Assembly (NCBI GenBank): GCA_945643635.1
Contig: CALZFC010000001.1
Coordinates: 663,001-727,000, forward strand
DNA length: 64,000 bases
Source: Allodiplogaster sudhausi
Lineage: Eukaryota > Nematoda > Chromadorea > Rhabditida > Diplogasteridae
Reading direction: 5' to 3'
The translations under genes were made by a program, and so were the position numbers. Shown here piece by piece: positions 43,799-54,689 of this stretch. The notes below the pieces were generated by a model. It did not search any database and had not been told where the DNA came from. It was given only the letters and a program-made list of their open reading frames with translations. Every line of letters starts with the position of its first letter. Positions within the stretch are counted from its first letter, which is position 1.

Positions 43799-45739
43799 AT
43801 GGCTGAGATGCAAGCATTCCTGGAAGCTCTGAAGATGCAACAAGAACAGAGTGCTGCTGCCCTACAAGCACAGCAAGCTTTGATGAAGGAGCAGCAAGAG
43901 CAGAATGCAGCTTTGATGAAGGAGCAGCAAGAGCAGAATGCAGCCATGGTGAAGGAACTACAAAAGCAGAATTCGAAGACAGTCGAAATGCTGCTCGAGA
44001 GGCTGAATACGACCGAGAATGGAAACAATTCGAGGCAAAGTGATGCAGCAAGGGCAGGACCCTCAATCGATGCACTCGAAAGGACAATCCAAGTATTTGA
44101 ATACGAGCCAGAGGACGGTTGCACTTTCAATGCTTGGTACAACAAGTACGAAGACCTCTTCGAGAAGGAAGCTGCTCACATCTCAGAAGTGCAGAAGGTG
44201 CTCATGCTGATGAGAAAGCTCAGCGTCAAGGTCGACGTGCAATATCGCAACTCCATCGCACCAAAGAAGGTGGCGGACTTCACTCTCGCAGAGACCGTGG
44301 AGCGGTTGACGAAATTGTTCGGAGATTATAAGACAGATTTCGAGAAGAGACTGTACTTATTGAATCTCAAGATGAGCTCGGCATGCATCAACGACTTCAG
44401 AGTCCTCTCGTCGGAAGTGAACAAGGCGGTGGAAGCAGCCAAGATGGCTGAACTCTCCAATGACCAGTTGACGACGATGTTCTTCATGGCGGCAATCGAC
44501 ATGCCAAGACACGCGGACACTCGATTCCATCTACTCTCAATGTTGAAGAGGGACGAAGCGATGTCGATGGATGAACTGATCCAAGAATGCGATCGACTCG
44601 CAATACTCAGGAACGAAAGCAGTGCGGTGCAGATGCAAGGGAAGAGTACGTCAGTGTACTTCATGTCGAAGCAGCCGAGTCACACCAAGCAGAAGGAGAA
44701 GAATGGCAACAGTAAGCCTTGCTTCCGCTGTGGTCGTGCGCACGCGCAAGAAAACTGCAAGTTCAAGGAGAGAAACTGTTATGCTTGTGGCAAGGTTGGA
44801 CACAGCAGCTCGGTTTGTCGGATCAAAGAAACTCACAGCGACACTTCGTGGAACGAGCGTAAGAAGAGAAGTAACAACGACGACGACGATTCGTCGTGGA
44901 ACGAACGTGTGAAGGAAAGCACGAGGATGAACACAGTAGTTGTCAACTCGCTGCAGAACCTATCGTTCGATGTGAAAGTGTTGATGGAAGGATCCAAGGT
45001 CACCATGCAGGTAGACACCGGAGCAGACATCACACTGATTTCAAAGTCAATGTGGAAGAGCATTGGCAAGCCCAAGTGCAAGAAGACGGACTGCAAGCCA
45101 GTCAGCGCTTGTGGACAGAAGCTTGCTCTCACTGGATGCTTTCAAGCAAAGATTCAGTACGGACGCAGAAGTGCCCAGGGAACTGTCTACGTGACAGAAG
45201 CGCCACTGATGCTACTCGGCAAGTACTTCATCACGAAGCTGAAGATGATTAAGCTGGAGAATTTCGATAAGACTGAAAGGTCGGACGTTCGTGTCAACAG
45301 AATTCTCAGCATGCCGAGCCATCACAAGGAAGTTGGCAAGAGCGAGATCCCTACCGTGGGACTTGACTACCCTGGTCACTGCGCGAAGTCGAAAGGAATG
45401 AGCCGGACGGAGCTTTTCCTGAGAAGTAAGCAGAGGTCGAGGACTGATTTGTCGAAGTCGGCAGCGCCATCGGAGATGATCGATGAGCGCATGAAGGGAC
45501 AAATTGACTTGCAACACGGATCGAAGTCATTTGAAGCCGGCGACAAGGTCAAATGTAAGACCAGCATCCAACACGGACATAAATGGCATTGTGTGCAAGA
45601 AGGGCAGTTTTGTCTTCTCGTTGAAGCTGGAGGATGGTCGACTGATCACATCTCATGTGAACCAGCTTCAAGCAGTCAGCGGACACGGCGTCCACCTCAC
45701 CAGATGAAGCCGAACATCACGCAGAAGAGTTATAAGTAA
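43799..45739 (+). CDS. Retrotransposon gag-protease fused to an integrase tail
   Basis: One 646-codon frame. Residues 1-70 are a Gln/Glu-rich coiled coil containing a KEQQEQNAA repeat. The capsid-like helical region spans about 95-300. Two zinc knuckles follow (about 308-345), one slightly irregular (CX2CX3HX4C) and one canonical (CX2CX4HX4C). An aspartic protease active site, DTGAD, is at about 406. Reverse transcriptase, RNase H and most of integrase are absent. From about residue 530 the sequence is integrase tail (GMSRTELFLRSK, then FEAGDKV). The last expected motif, DGRLITSHVNQL, lies in the +1 frame (45,633-45,680), so the end is also frameshifted. Gag and protease could still package RNA with help from a complete element. 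Confidence 0.88.
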   Translation: MAEMQAFLEALKMQQEQSAAALQAQQALMKEQQEQNAALMKEQQEQNAAMVKELQKQNSKTVEMLLERLNTTENGNNSRQSDAARAGPSIDALERTIQVFEYEPEDGCTFNAWYNKYEDLFEKEAAHISEVQKVLMLMRKLSVKVDVQYRNSIAPKKVADFTLAETVERLTKLFGDYKTDFEKRLYLLNLKMSSACINDFRVLSSEVNKAVEAAKMAELSNDQLTTMFFMAAIDMPRHADTRFHLLSMLKRDEAMSMDELIQECDRLAILRNESSAVQMQGKSTSVYFMSKQPSHTKQKEKNGNSKPCFRCGRAHAQENCKFKERNCYACGKVGHSSSVCRIKETHSDTSWNERKKRSNNDDDDSSWNERVKESTRMNTVVVNSLQNLSFDVKVLMEGSKVTMQVDTGADITLISKSMWKSIGKPKCKKTDCKPVSACGQKLALTGCFQAKIQYGRRSAQGTVYVTEAPLMLLGKYFITKLKMIKLENFDKTERSDVRVNRILSMPSHHKEVGKSEIPTVGLDYPGHCAKSKGMSRTELFLRSKQRSRTDLSKSAAPSEMIDERMKGQIDLQHGSKSFEAGDKVKCKTSIQHGHKWHCVQEGQFCLLVEAGGWSTDHISCEPASSSQRTRRPPHQMKPNITQKSYK

Positions 45740-45800
45740 CTCTCTTCGCCCACCATTGTTGTTTTGTAAGATTGAAGGAACTTCAATCTTAGTGGGATGG

Positions 45801-46170
45801 TGTTGAGTAGATATGTAAATATCTACTCATGTTAATATGTACTGTGAACATTTGTATATGGACTCTGTGAGTCCTGTTACATTATACTCGTCTACGTGAG
45901 TCGCCAGCTGGGAATGGTATAAAAACCCTCGGCTGGTATGTTCAGCGTCAGTCACTTCCCGTCTCTCATTGTCACTTCCACTTCTCGCGTCATCCGGTTA
46001 CTTCGTGTTCCCGTCATTTCCCTCCTTCTCCTCTCGTACAAGCGGTCGACTCTCCATTCCCTCATCTCTCTCTCAATAAACCCTAGTCCCGCTCTTGCCT
46101 CGTCTGCCCACATTCTATTCCCTGTCCCTCTGTGTGAAGGACACATCGTTCCCTACGTGAGGACACAACA
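45801..46170 (+). repeat. 3' LTR
   Basis: Same length as the 5' LTR, with the same TG...CA ends and few substitutions (for example the word before the TATA box and one base near the end), indicating recent insertion. Confidence 0.9.
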
Positions 46171-46750
46171 GCCTGCGTCTGGGAGAAGGCGCGGACGACG
46201 ACGGGAACGATTCTGGCCGAAGATGCCGTCGTTGCCCTCCCGGTCCAGGTCAAGACTTGATTACGGTAGCACATCAACTTTAGGGTTACGATGCTTCAAG
46301 AGAGTGGGCTTCGGTAATATATGTAGAAGTTCTACTGAAGTGTTTCCATTTATGGATTGCCATAGTCCAAGTAATTCATATGACAACAATGAAATCTTTC
46401 GCATCGGAGAATTACAACGGTGTGCCAGTTGGTCTCTTTTATGGTAGACAAGCTAAGAGGATTACGGTAGAGCATTCGTTGGCAAATTGCCATTATACTG
46501 AGTAACTCCTTGCAGGCGACGGCTGCCTTCGAAAGCGCGCGTGATTTTGCTGAGCCGGCCGTGCTCGATCTCAAGGATCACATACCGTCCTCTCCACTCT
46601 CCTCTCACCCCCTCCTTCTCTGCTCAATCTCTCTCTCTCTCTCTCTTTCTCTCTCTTCCTCTCTCCATCTCATGCTTTTCTCTTTAAAAAAACGAAGAGA
46701 AACGCTGCGTGAGTTCGGCAATTTCTACTTTCTGATCAGAGATAAACATT
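46171..46750 (+). CDS. Possible host exons split by the LTR element
   Basis: Removing the element and one GCCTG joins a tctctctcag acceptor (42,957) to an open stretch that in one frame ends TTTGTILAEDAVVALPVQ before a gtcaag donor (46,252). A second exon from 46,515 reads ATAAFESARDFAEPAVLDLK. The two are phase-compatible, but no family was recognised, so coding status is uncertain. A CT tract follows (46,625-46,670). Confidence 0.35.
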
Positions 46751-46759
46751 TAAAATGAA

Positions 46760-46999
46760 CAATCGAATAACACACGCAAGCACATATGTAAATACACCTC
46801 TGCTGAATGAATGGTCTTGAATGAAACACGATCTGAATCAAACAATCATATTTTATACCGTAGCATCTTTAAAAGTAGGAGCTACTCTTTCTCGGAGAGA
46901 AAGAGAGTCAAATAGTGACGAAGGGAAAAAAAGAGCGTTTTTAACGGTTTACGGTAGGAATACGGTAACTTGAGACTAGCCTACGGTACGGTACGGTAG
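46760..46999. other. Interval rich in TACGGTA words
   Basis: No coding. The words tacggta, taccgta and tacggtag occur repeatedly (46,855, 46,950-47,000), including a triple run at 46,982-46,999. Confidence 0.5.
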
Positions 47000-49385
47000 C
47001 TAATAAGACCACTTCGCATAGCAGAGCACAAACGTGCAGCACTCGGGAGCGTTAATCGTGTCCTGAAAGAAAGAGCATTGGTCCAATCAGTCAACTGTTA
47101 GTCTTGAATGAGGTCAATATAGTTTTTTTTTTAATAAAAGCTAATCTCTAGTTAGTGTGTATTGTCCATTTAGATGAATCATAGCATACAAAATAAAATT
47201 ATATATAATAAAATTTAAAAATATATATTTAAAAAAAAAAATGCGAATATGAATTTAAAAAAAAACAGAAATTATTTGTCCAAACCCTTTTCGGATGTTC
47301 GCCAACGAGCATCGTCTTCTCGCTCAGAAAGTACGTGCCGATGAGCACTTTGCCACTGGACAAGAAAAACAGCAGAATCAAACTATGAATAGTAATTTTC
47401 TACAGCAGAAAAAGCCCTTGATTGTTGTTAGAAAAAAAAAGAAACGTGCTATAATTTAATTTTATTTATATCTATCTTTTTTTCTATTTTTTTCATACAG
47501 AATAAAAACATATGTACGTCGAATTCTTCATGACCGCCATCGAGTTGCCGAACTTAATCCAGTTCTTACAGTACTTCTCATTCTCGAAAGATCCATCATA
47601 GTAGAGCTTGAAATATGGCCTAAAACAAAAGGGGGGGGGGGGGGTTCTATACCTGTTTGGGAGGGCATAATTTTTTTCCATGTTTCTCGAACTCATTTTC
47701 TTATTTTCCACGGATCCCAAAACAAGCCAAACTGGGAATACGTTTGCACGGAATATGCTATTCTGCAGTGAATTGCCTTATATTCTACGATATATGATCA
47801 TTTATAACGAAATTTTGCCCAAAAATGGTTAAATTACGTCAAAAATGCGTATTTGCACAGAAATGTTGGTAAAAGTAGCTAAATTGACGTTTTAGATCTC
47901 AAATTCGCGTTCAGCTCGCTAAATAAGCACTGATAGATAGTATTCAAGCGTATGTAGATGGGCAAAAAATTCCTTAGAAACTTAAAAAAAATCATGCCCC
48001 CCCAACAGGAATGCATGCATAGCAGCCAAAGGGGAACCATTGACTTGGGAGGCCTCTCTGTAACGAAGGGCGGCCCCTCTGTATTTCGGACCCAGGGGTC
48101 GACGTGTGTGGTTCACGGAACAACAATTCCCCTTGGGAACTATTCTAGTAAGATCTAAACTTCCACAAGTCACCACTAAATGCCCAAACGAAACTCTAAT
48201 TGGCGTCAATTGCCAGACACCAATTGTTTTCTAAATCTCTAATTGCAAGCTACATACCGTATTTTCTCTATTAGTACCCCCCTTTATTAGAACCCCCCCT
48301 CTAATAGTACCCCCCTCTGAAAATGCCATTGAAAAATAGAACCCCTCCCTCTAGTAGAACCCCCCCTCCAATAGTACCCCCCCCCCCCAAATAGTCCTCC
48401 TGGAGGCATGGGGAGCTCTTACCAATGAACTAATGCCAAATTCATGATAAATCTGTTGTAAAACGTATATTCCAGTGATGATTCCATTGAATTCGGGCTA
48501 CGATTCTTCTTTTTTGGGAATAAAATGTTGCTATTAAACATTGAGTGACTCACATTGAAAAATAGTACCCCTCCCTCTAATAGAACCCCTCCCTCTAATA
48601 GTGCCCCCCTCCCGCAAGGGTATTGAAAAATAGAACCCCCGGGGGTACTAATAGAGAAAATACGGTATGTAGCAAATAAAGATGAAACCCCCCAAGAATA
48701 TTTATGCTGCCTGGTGGTGATTATTGTGTATTGATTTGTCTAAAACTCTTGTGAGAATTATCAATTAATAAAGATATTTTTTTCAAGCAAATGAGCTTGA
48801 ATTTAACGTAATCGTAATAGTCGCTTGCGAGCACGAAAAGTCCGTCGCCCTCGCAGCGCCAAGAGGTGGTCTTGAGCGAGAAAAACGTCCCACACAATCG
48901 GCCATCCTACGGAGATTAACGTGAGATTAAGCTTAAGTAGAGGTAAGTTAACGAGGTAACGACTAGATGTATGAACTCTCATCTATTTGGTATCTATTTG
49001 ATGCAACCATAAAAAGATCCGACCCGAGAGCTTCTTTATATTAAATGAATGGCACCATCAACAATTACAGTGCTTTAAGAAAATGCTCACGTAAAACCAG
49101 CTGCAGCTGAGGATCAATATTTTTCTTTCTGAGTTGAAAGATCTTATTTTATTCATAGATTTTTGCCCTCGCCTCATCACGCTGCAGCTCTGCGAAAATG
49201 AAGTCACCCAGGTAATGTCTGAAAAAAATGATATTTTTAACTATTCATTTTCGAAAATGTAGATCAAAAAGAGCGAATAATCCTGCTAACATGATGCCGA
49301 CTATATGACGTCTCCCCATTATGCCTGTTGTAAAGTAGTCGTGGCCTTCCTTCTCAGTTGCCGGGACGACGATGCGCTAAATGCT
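47000..49385 (-). CDS. Hypothetical multi-exon protein, incomplete model
   Basis: Several minus-strand exons look genuine: about 48,808-48,906 (WRCEGDGLFVLASDYYDY), 47,518-47,619 (YFKLYYDGSFENEKYCKNWI), 47,286-47,355 (KVLIGTYFLSEKTMLVGEHP) and 47,000-47,062 (APECCTFVLCYAKWSY, then stop). The 47,518 and 47,286 exons join in frame. Possible upstream pieces are near 49,145-49,220 (YLGDFIFAELQRDEARAK) and 49,310-49,385. Phases could not be reconciled across the intron holding the element at 48,249. The exons share an aromatic, Cys-containing beta-strand style but no family I recognise. It may be partly decayed. Confidence 0.45.
47631..47643 (+). repeat. Poly-G run in an intron
   Basis: A run of G just upstream (on the minus-strand sense) of a hypothetical exon; C-runs also occur at 48,379-48,390. 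Such runs are prone to length errors in assembly. Confidence 0.7.
48249..48673. mobile_element. TACGGTA-ended inverted-repeat element
   Basis: The ends gctacataccgtattttctc and its mirror image enclose repeated taatagtaccccc / agaaccccccct units that alternate in both halves. The arms pair over about 35 bases at the ends. A TA target within the palindrome is likely. No transposase. Fragments occur at 5,755-5,852. Confidence 0.7.
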
Positions 49386-49498
49386 AGAAAAATTATATCG
49401 ACGCGCAATTTTTTGTTTTTGTTATTGTAAAATTTTCAAAAAATTATTTGATCAATTATATATTTGTTTTTAATTATCATAAACTGTTTTGCTTCAAG

Positions 49499-49616
49499 TT
49501 ACCATGTCGAGCGGAACCGAGGCTTCGACCAGAACAAGCATCAGGACGAGAAGGAGAAGAAGCTGCAGAGACGCGGAGAGGCGACCACTCATGGCAAGCG
49601 GAGAGAGGAAAAGTGA
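49499..49616 (+). CDS. Possible terminal exon, highly charged
   Basis: After a cttcaag acceptor, the frame reads YHVERNRGFDQNKHQDEKEK, then a basic tail to a stop at 49,614. Its hydrophilic composition is protein-like, but no preceding exon on this strand was found. Function unknown. Confidence 0.3.
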
Positions 49617-50089
49617 GGGTAGTGGGAGCGAAAAAAGTGTTTTTTATTCTCTTCATGCAAGAGTGAAATGCCCTTTCCTGGCAGTTTCCTTTTTCAAACA
49701 TGGGGATTCTCAAGCACAAAATATTGTTACATTATTGCACTTTAAGTTGGCTTTAAAATAGCATGCATGAAATCGGCACGTTCATGATTTGCTCACAGAG
49801 AGCAAGTATATACGAAATGTATGTACATATTTGATGAGATATTGATAAATGTTCATTGATTAGTCTTATTATTTGGAAGCATTCATTTCAATGTACAATA
49901 GGAAATGAAAAGTCTCCCGGGTAATAAATATTTTTCTTCAAGCTTTTAAATTGTTCAAAAATTGGAATTAACACACAAATCATTATTGCAAATACATTTT
50001 AATTGCTCCGAATTAATTTTCGCTCTGATTTCTACAAATTTTCTATGCCCATGTATCCAATTAAATTGCTACAATGTTAATAGTGTTAA
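49617..50089. other. AT-rich interval, nothing recognised
   Basis: No exon, repeat or RNA was identified between the charged exon and the TTAA element. Confidence 0.5.
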
Positions 50090-50523
50090 AGGAAGTATCC
50101 GACGAAAAAATAACTTCTTCTTTTATATTCCTATATGATCAAGTCAGGCCTAAAAGATCGATTAGAGGTGGTCCCGCTTTACGAAAGTCAGTATTTAGCC
50201 AGAAATTTGCATTTGTTTTTTAGAATACGGTAGAAAACATCTCTGTCGATGCACCCGGTGTATGCTCAAATCCAAGCAAGGAATGCCAACGGGTGGCTCT
50301 GACCGTCTTGCCCACTTAGCACCCCATTTTCACCAAGAGATGAGAGATACAGACGTTAGAGAAAAGCGAGACAATGAAAGAAGTCGAGAGAGGTTAGATA
50401 CACATACGTTTCAAATTTGAAATTTTGTAGCGGCCGCTCAAAAAAGGCTCATCCAGTTAGGAGTTTAGCACAGTTTGAAGCGTAATTTTATTAGATACGG
50501 TATTCTTTCGTCGGATACTTCCT
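50090..50523. mobile_element. TTAA-flanked MITE, AGGAAGTATCC family
   Basis: The termini AGGAAGTATCCGACGAA and its inverted partner are flanked on both sides by TTAA. The family differs from the GAGAGCC elements at 11-13 kb. No open frame of note. Confidence 0.78.
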
Positions 50524-51408
50524 TTAACCATAAGCTTCTTCTCGAACTCCACAGCAGCCGTTCTCTCGTCGTCGAAGATATGTTCTCTCTGTCTCTCTTT
50601 CTCTGTCGCCCTCTCTGTCTCTCTATCCTGCGCTGCCACCTCCACGGGGACATCGTCGACCCCATCATCCTCTGGGTCATTGCTCACACTTCACGACGAC
50701 AGGACGGGCGGTACGCTGTCCTTTATCCCCTCCCATCCCCCAATTTACATTATTCTGCCCCTCTTTCAGATGGCTCTTTCGGATCATTTTATATCTCACT
50801 TCCATTTTATTTCTCGTTAGTCGAGAAGATATCTTCAAGTGTCGAGAAGATATCTTCAAGTGTTTACTCTCCTACAAATTAAACTCGTATCCTTAAAAAG
50901 TGCCAAGTGCTTATCAACAAATCAATACCACCTGCGACACTTTATTCCGTAGATGTGAAAGTGCAATGTTGCCAGATGGTTTCTCGTCTAGTCAGCAGTA
51001 ACGAGGAGGCGGCAGAGAAGGAGCGCAACGGATGGAGAATTTCTAGAGAGAAAACTTCCAGAAAGCCAAAAGCACAAAAACGAGCCCTAACACTAATTCA
51101 AACACAGCCAACAGACAGGTGATAAATTTGCTCGATACATCGTCTTTTCTATTTTTCTTCCAAAACTGCCCGGAAACAGGCGGTCGATTTTGACTCATTC
51201 AATTCGGTCTCACGAAATAAGCTCTGCTTTCCTTTCGTGCATTTTTTTTATGTTTCGCTCCTTCAGTTTTCTCGTTTTCATATGTTCTTCTTTTCCTTAT
51301 CCTTTTGCTCTTTTTTATCTGTTTAATTACATAAGCTTGTGTTTGAGGATAAGGCAGCCTTATCCAAGATATCCTCTCCTCCCTTTCTCTCTCTCCTCGA
51401 CACCAACC
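50524..51408. other. Upstream region of the scramblase gene
   Basis: Contains CT tracts (50,583-50,635 and 51,380-51,395), a 20-base direct repeat tcgagaagatatcttcaagt at about 50,821 and 50,841, and short frames without splice support. A small frame (50,980-51,122) is charged but unassigned. Promoter sequence probably lies here. Confidence 0.4.
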
Positions 51409-51409
51409 A

Positions 51410-52790
51410 TGTACTATAACCAGCAGCCTGGCCATACACCCAGATATCCGCCGACTGCTTGTCAGATTTTTATAGTCTTTTTAACAGGAAATGCTTTTAA
51501 TTTCAAGAAATCTAACGTAATTAATTTGTTTTGTTCTTGTTTTAGCAGATCCTTCTCGTGCTCCGGCGCCAACCACGTACGAAGCTGACGGCGGAATGGT
51601 GTACCCGTCGGCGCCGCCGCCGATAGGAAGCCAGTTTTTTTAAAAAATTAAATTAGAAAGTAAATAAAAATTTCGTTTTAAAATCTTTATAAAGTTTTAG
51701 CAGTTCCCCTCCCCCTAAAATTATGCCTAGTATTTTTTTATATGAATTTTAGGCTATTTTTTTAATAATAAAGAAATTTTTGTGTATCAGACCCATCACC
51801 GGCCCACAACGCGGCGGCCTTCAATACATACATCCAGCAGCCTGGCTGTGTACCCGGATATCCGCCGGCTACCTGTTAGAAAGATATATTAATTTTACAA
51901 TCTTTCCTTTAACAATTTCAACTGTTTTCCCTTCAAAATTATTTCACTCTATTTTAAGGAATTTAACGTGTAATTTTTGAGTTTAATAAACAAAATCTTT
52001 TCAATTTTTCAAGGAATATGTCAAATAATTCCTGATAAATAATAGTCTTTACCGTTTTCACGCAATTTTTCATGTAAGTTTTATCTTCTGATTAACAAAA
52101 TCTTTATAGTTTTTCAAGGAATTTGACCTAATGTTTTCTTGATAGGCGAAATCTTTTTTGTTTGGTCAGGCCCTTCTCCGGCCCATAATACGTCGGCGGC
52201 GCCTGCGGACGGAATGGCACATCCGTCGGCACCGCCGATGGCCCGCCAGTTTAGTCAGTGTTTTCTAAAACGAAGATTAGGAATTCAGCAATATATGTAC
52301 ATGGTATATGACAATTGCTGGATTTATCGAAATGGAATATGGAACCGTCCTGCGACGCACACATTGTTTGATCTTGATCAATAAAATCTTTTTTTCTTTT
52401 TCCTTCAGACCCTCAACCGGCCCCCAACGCCGCGGTCTTCAACCAGCAACCTGGCTATGCACCCAGATATCCGTCGGCTGGCTGTCAGAAAGAAATATTA
52501 ATTTTAAAATCATTCTTTATACAACTTTAACAATGTTCCCTTTAAATTAATATGCCCCATGTCACGGAATTTAAAGTGTTTTTTTTTTAATATATTTTTT
52601 TTGCTTCCTATAAACAAAAATTTACAGGTTGTCAAGGAATTTAGCGTAATATTTTTACTTTATAAAGTAAATCTTTTTTGTCAGACCCTCCTCGGACCTA
52701 CAACACCCCGGCGGCTGCGTATGGAGCTGGCGGCGGAATTCCATCGGCACCTATGGGCGGTGAGCAGCCGCGCCGCCAGCTTCGTCAGTT
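51410..52790 (+). repeat. Tandemly duplicated Pro-rich exon-intron units
   Basis: Five related units (about 51,409, 51,540, 51,790, 52,170, 52,410 and 52,685 include the variants) each begin with a pyrimidine tract and cagaCCCtcnccGGCCCaCAAC-like coding sequence, and alternate two peptide types, NQQPGYAPRYP and GMAHPSAPP. The introns between them share a gttttcaaggaatttaacgt motif, showing that exon and intron were duplicated together. Confidence 0.7.
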
Positions 52791-53282
52791 TTTAATTTAA
52801 TTATAAATAATAAAATTAAATAATACAATGTTAAAACAAAATAAAATACAATAGAATATGTAAAATGTTCAAATAAAATGAAATATGTCAAATGCTAAAA
52901 CAAAATAAAGTAAAATAAAATATGTAATATGTTCAAATAAAATAAAATATTTAAACGTTCTCCTGGCCTAAGTTCCGATGCCGGCACCCTCGTCCGTGCC
53001 GCCCGGCTGCCCGCCATCGCTCGCCTACCTCGCGAACATTGACGGCCTCCTCGTCCAGCAGGTCGTTTGAGAGCCGATATAGTCGTTTGATCTTAAAAAG
53101 TTGATCTTTGATCTCAGATTTTGAAAAGTTGATCTTTGATCGTTTGATCTCAGATATGCAAAGATTCAAAAGTGTGCAGGAGCTTGAGCCGCTCGATATT
53201 CTCCTCGGCTACGAGACGGCAAACAAGTATCGACTGCTCAACCGGATGGGACAGCGGGTCAAGCAAATTTTTGGATGAACCC

Positions 53283-53426
53283 TCTATCATTCTGTTTCTC
53301 TCTCTCTCTCTCTTTCCCGCTCTCTCTCTTTCCCTCTCTCTCTTTCTCTCTCTCTATCTCTCTCACTCTCTTTCTCTCTCTCTCTCTCTCTTTCTCTCTT
53401 TCTCTCTCTCTCTCTCTCTTTCTTTC

Positions 53427-53457
<31 letters not shown>

Positions 53458-53460
53458 ATT

Positions 53461-53495
<35 letters not shown>

Positions 53496-53545
53496 TTCTC
53501 TCCCTCTCTCTCTTTATCTCTCTCACTCACTCTCTCTTCCCGCCC
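53283..53545 (+). repeat. (CT)n tract in a scramblase intron
   Basis: Pyrimidine microsatellite lying between the GYETANKY exon and the next acceptor at 53,588. Open frames in it are low-complexity artefacts. Confidence 0.85.
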
Positions 53546-53770
53546 ACTACGAGCCTCTCATTTGTCTCCATCTCATTTCTTTCTCGAGGTCTACTACGCG
53601 ATGGAGGAGTCGAGCGGCTTCTCTCGCCAGTTCAGTGGTCCGAATCGCTCCTTCGTCATGCACGTCATCGACAACATGGGCATCGTCAGGAATTTATTTG
53701 GAGCTTTACATTGACACTTTCAAAAAAAAAACTTTGTTAAAAAATATATATATTGCAAATCGATACTTAA

Positions 53771-54061
53771 AGGAGGTATCCGAGGAATAATTAACCTTGG
53801 GTTTTCTCTATATGGATAAGTTCATCTTGGCGTAAAACATACATATGTACATCCTAAAAGTTTGAGCCATTTTCTTCCATTACACTCTGAGCAATAGTAA
53901 CGTGAAAAATCGCGAGTAGAGAACTAGAGCTACGGTAGCTCATAGCCGCCGCCCTCCTATTTCACATGCTCTCTCGAGCCGAGCGACAGGCAACTTTATG
54001 AGCGCGCGCATTCAAACTGCTTCTCTAGCGCTACAGTATAATGATTCATCGGGTGCTTCCT
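53771..54061. mobile_element. TTAA-flanked MITE, AGGAAGTATCC family, diverged
   Basis: Ends AGGAGGTATCCGAGGAA and TTCATCGGGTGCTTCCT (imperfect inverted repeats), both next to TTAA. It is inserted in a scramblase intron. No coding. Confidence 0.65.
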
Positions 54062-54339
54062 TTAAAAATCTACACATTGAAAAACCATGCATGCGATAAA
54101 TATTTGTGACATGTATTATTTTCTTTTAAATGATCATCCATATTCGTCATGACGATTATTATATTAAGACAACCAAAACACGGCGAGTATCGGTTGCAAG
54201 AAACCTGCGCTGTTCAGGAAGTCATTCGATGCGTGCGTAAAGAGTCTTCTTGCTTCGATCAAGAGCTCATTCGCATCGAGTCCCCGGCAGGAAACGTTGT
54301 GAGTCTCGCAACTCTGCATCTTTGTCTCCTACTCCCATC

Positions 54340-54620
54340 GCTTCACTCCTCTCTCTCTCTCTCTCTCTACTTCCTCCATTCTGTCTCTGTTTCTCTCTTA
54401 CCTCTCGCTGTCTTCCCTCTCCGTCTCTTCCATCTCCCCCTCTTCCCTCTCTCCCCATCTCAATCTCTTCCCCTTCACTATTCCTTTCTTCTCTCTCCCT
54501 CTTTTGTCTCTGTCCCTTCCCTAGATCTCCTTCTCTTCCTTCTCTCTCTCTCTCTTTCTCTCTTTCTCTCTCTCTTTCTCTTTCTCTCTCTCTTCCATCT
54601 ACCTCATCTCCTTCTCTCTC

Positions 54621-54651
<31 letters not shown>

Positions 54652-54689
54652 CTCTCTCTCTTTCTCTTTCTCTCTCTCTCTCTCTCCAG
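54340..54689 (+). repeat. (CT)n tract ending at a splice acceptor
   Basis: About 350 bases of pyrimidine repeat end in ctctccag immediately before the 54,690 scramblase exon. Confidence 0.85.

Larger units (their letters stand above)
42979..46170 (+). mobile_element. Non-autonomous Ty3/gypsy-type LTR retrotransposon with identical-length LTRs
   Basis: LTRs of 370 bp (42,979-43,348 and 45,801-46,170) begin TGTTGAG and end ACACAACA, differ at only a few positions, and are flanked by the 5-bp duplication GCCTG (42,974-42,978 and 46,171-46,175). A primer-binding site starts two bases after the 5' LTR (tggcgatcag) and a purine tract agtgggatgg precedes the 3' LTR. At 3.19 kb it is much shorter than a full element: it encodes only gag, protease and an integrase tail. 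It interrupts a possible host exon. Confidence 0.92.

Noticed and set aside
43699..44145. 148-codon minus-strand frame rich in Cys and Ser
   Set aside because: Antisense of the repetitive Gln-rich gag coiled coil.
47631..48390. G- and C-runs as possible regulatory quadruplexes
   Set aside because: Single homopolymer runs, prone to assembly error and not arranged as four tracts with short loops, apart from repeat units of the MITE.
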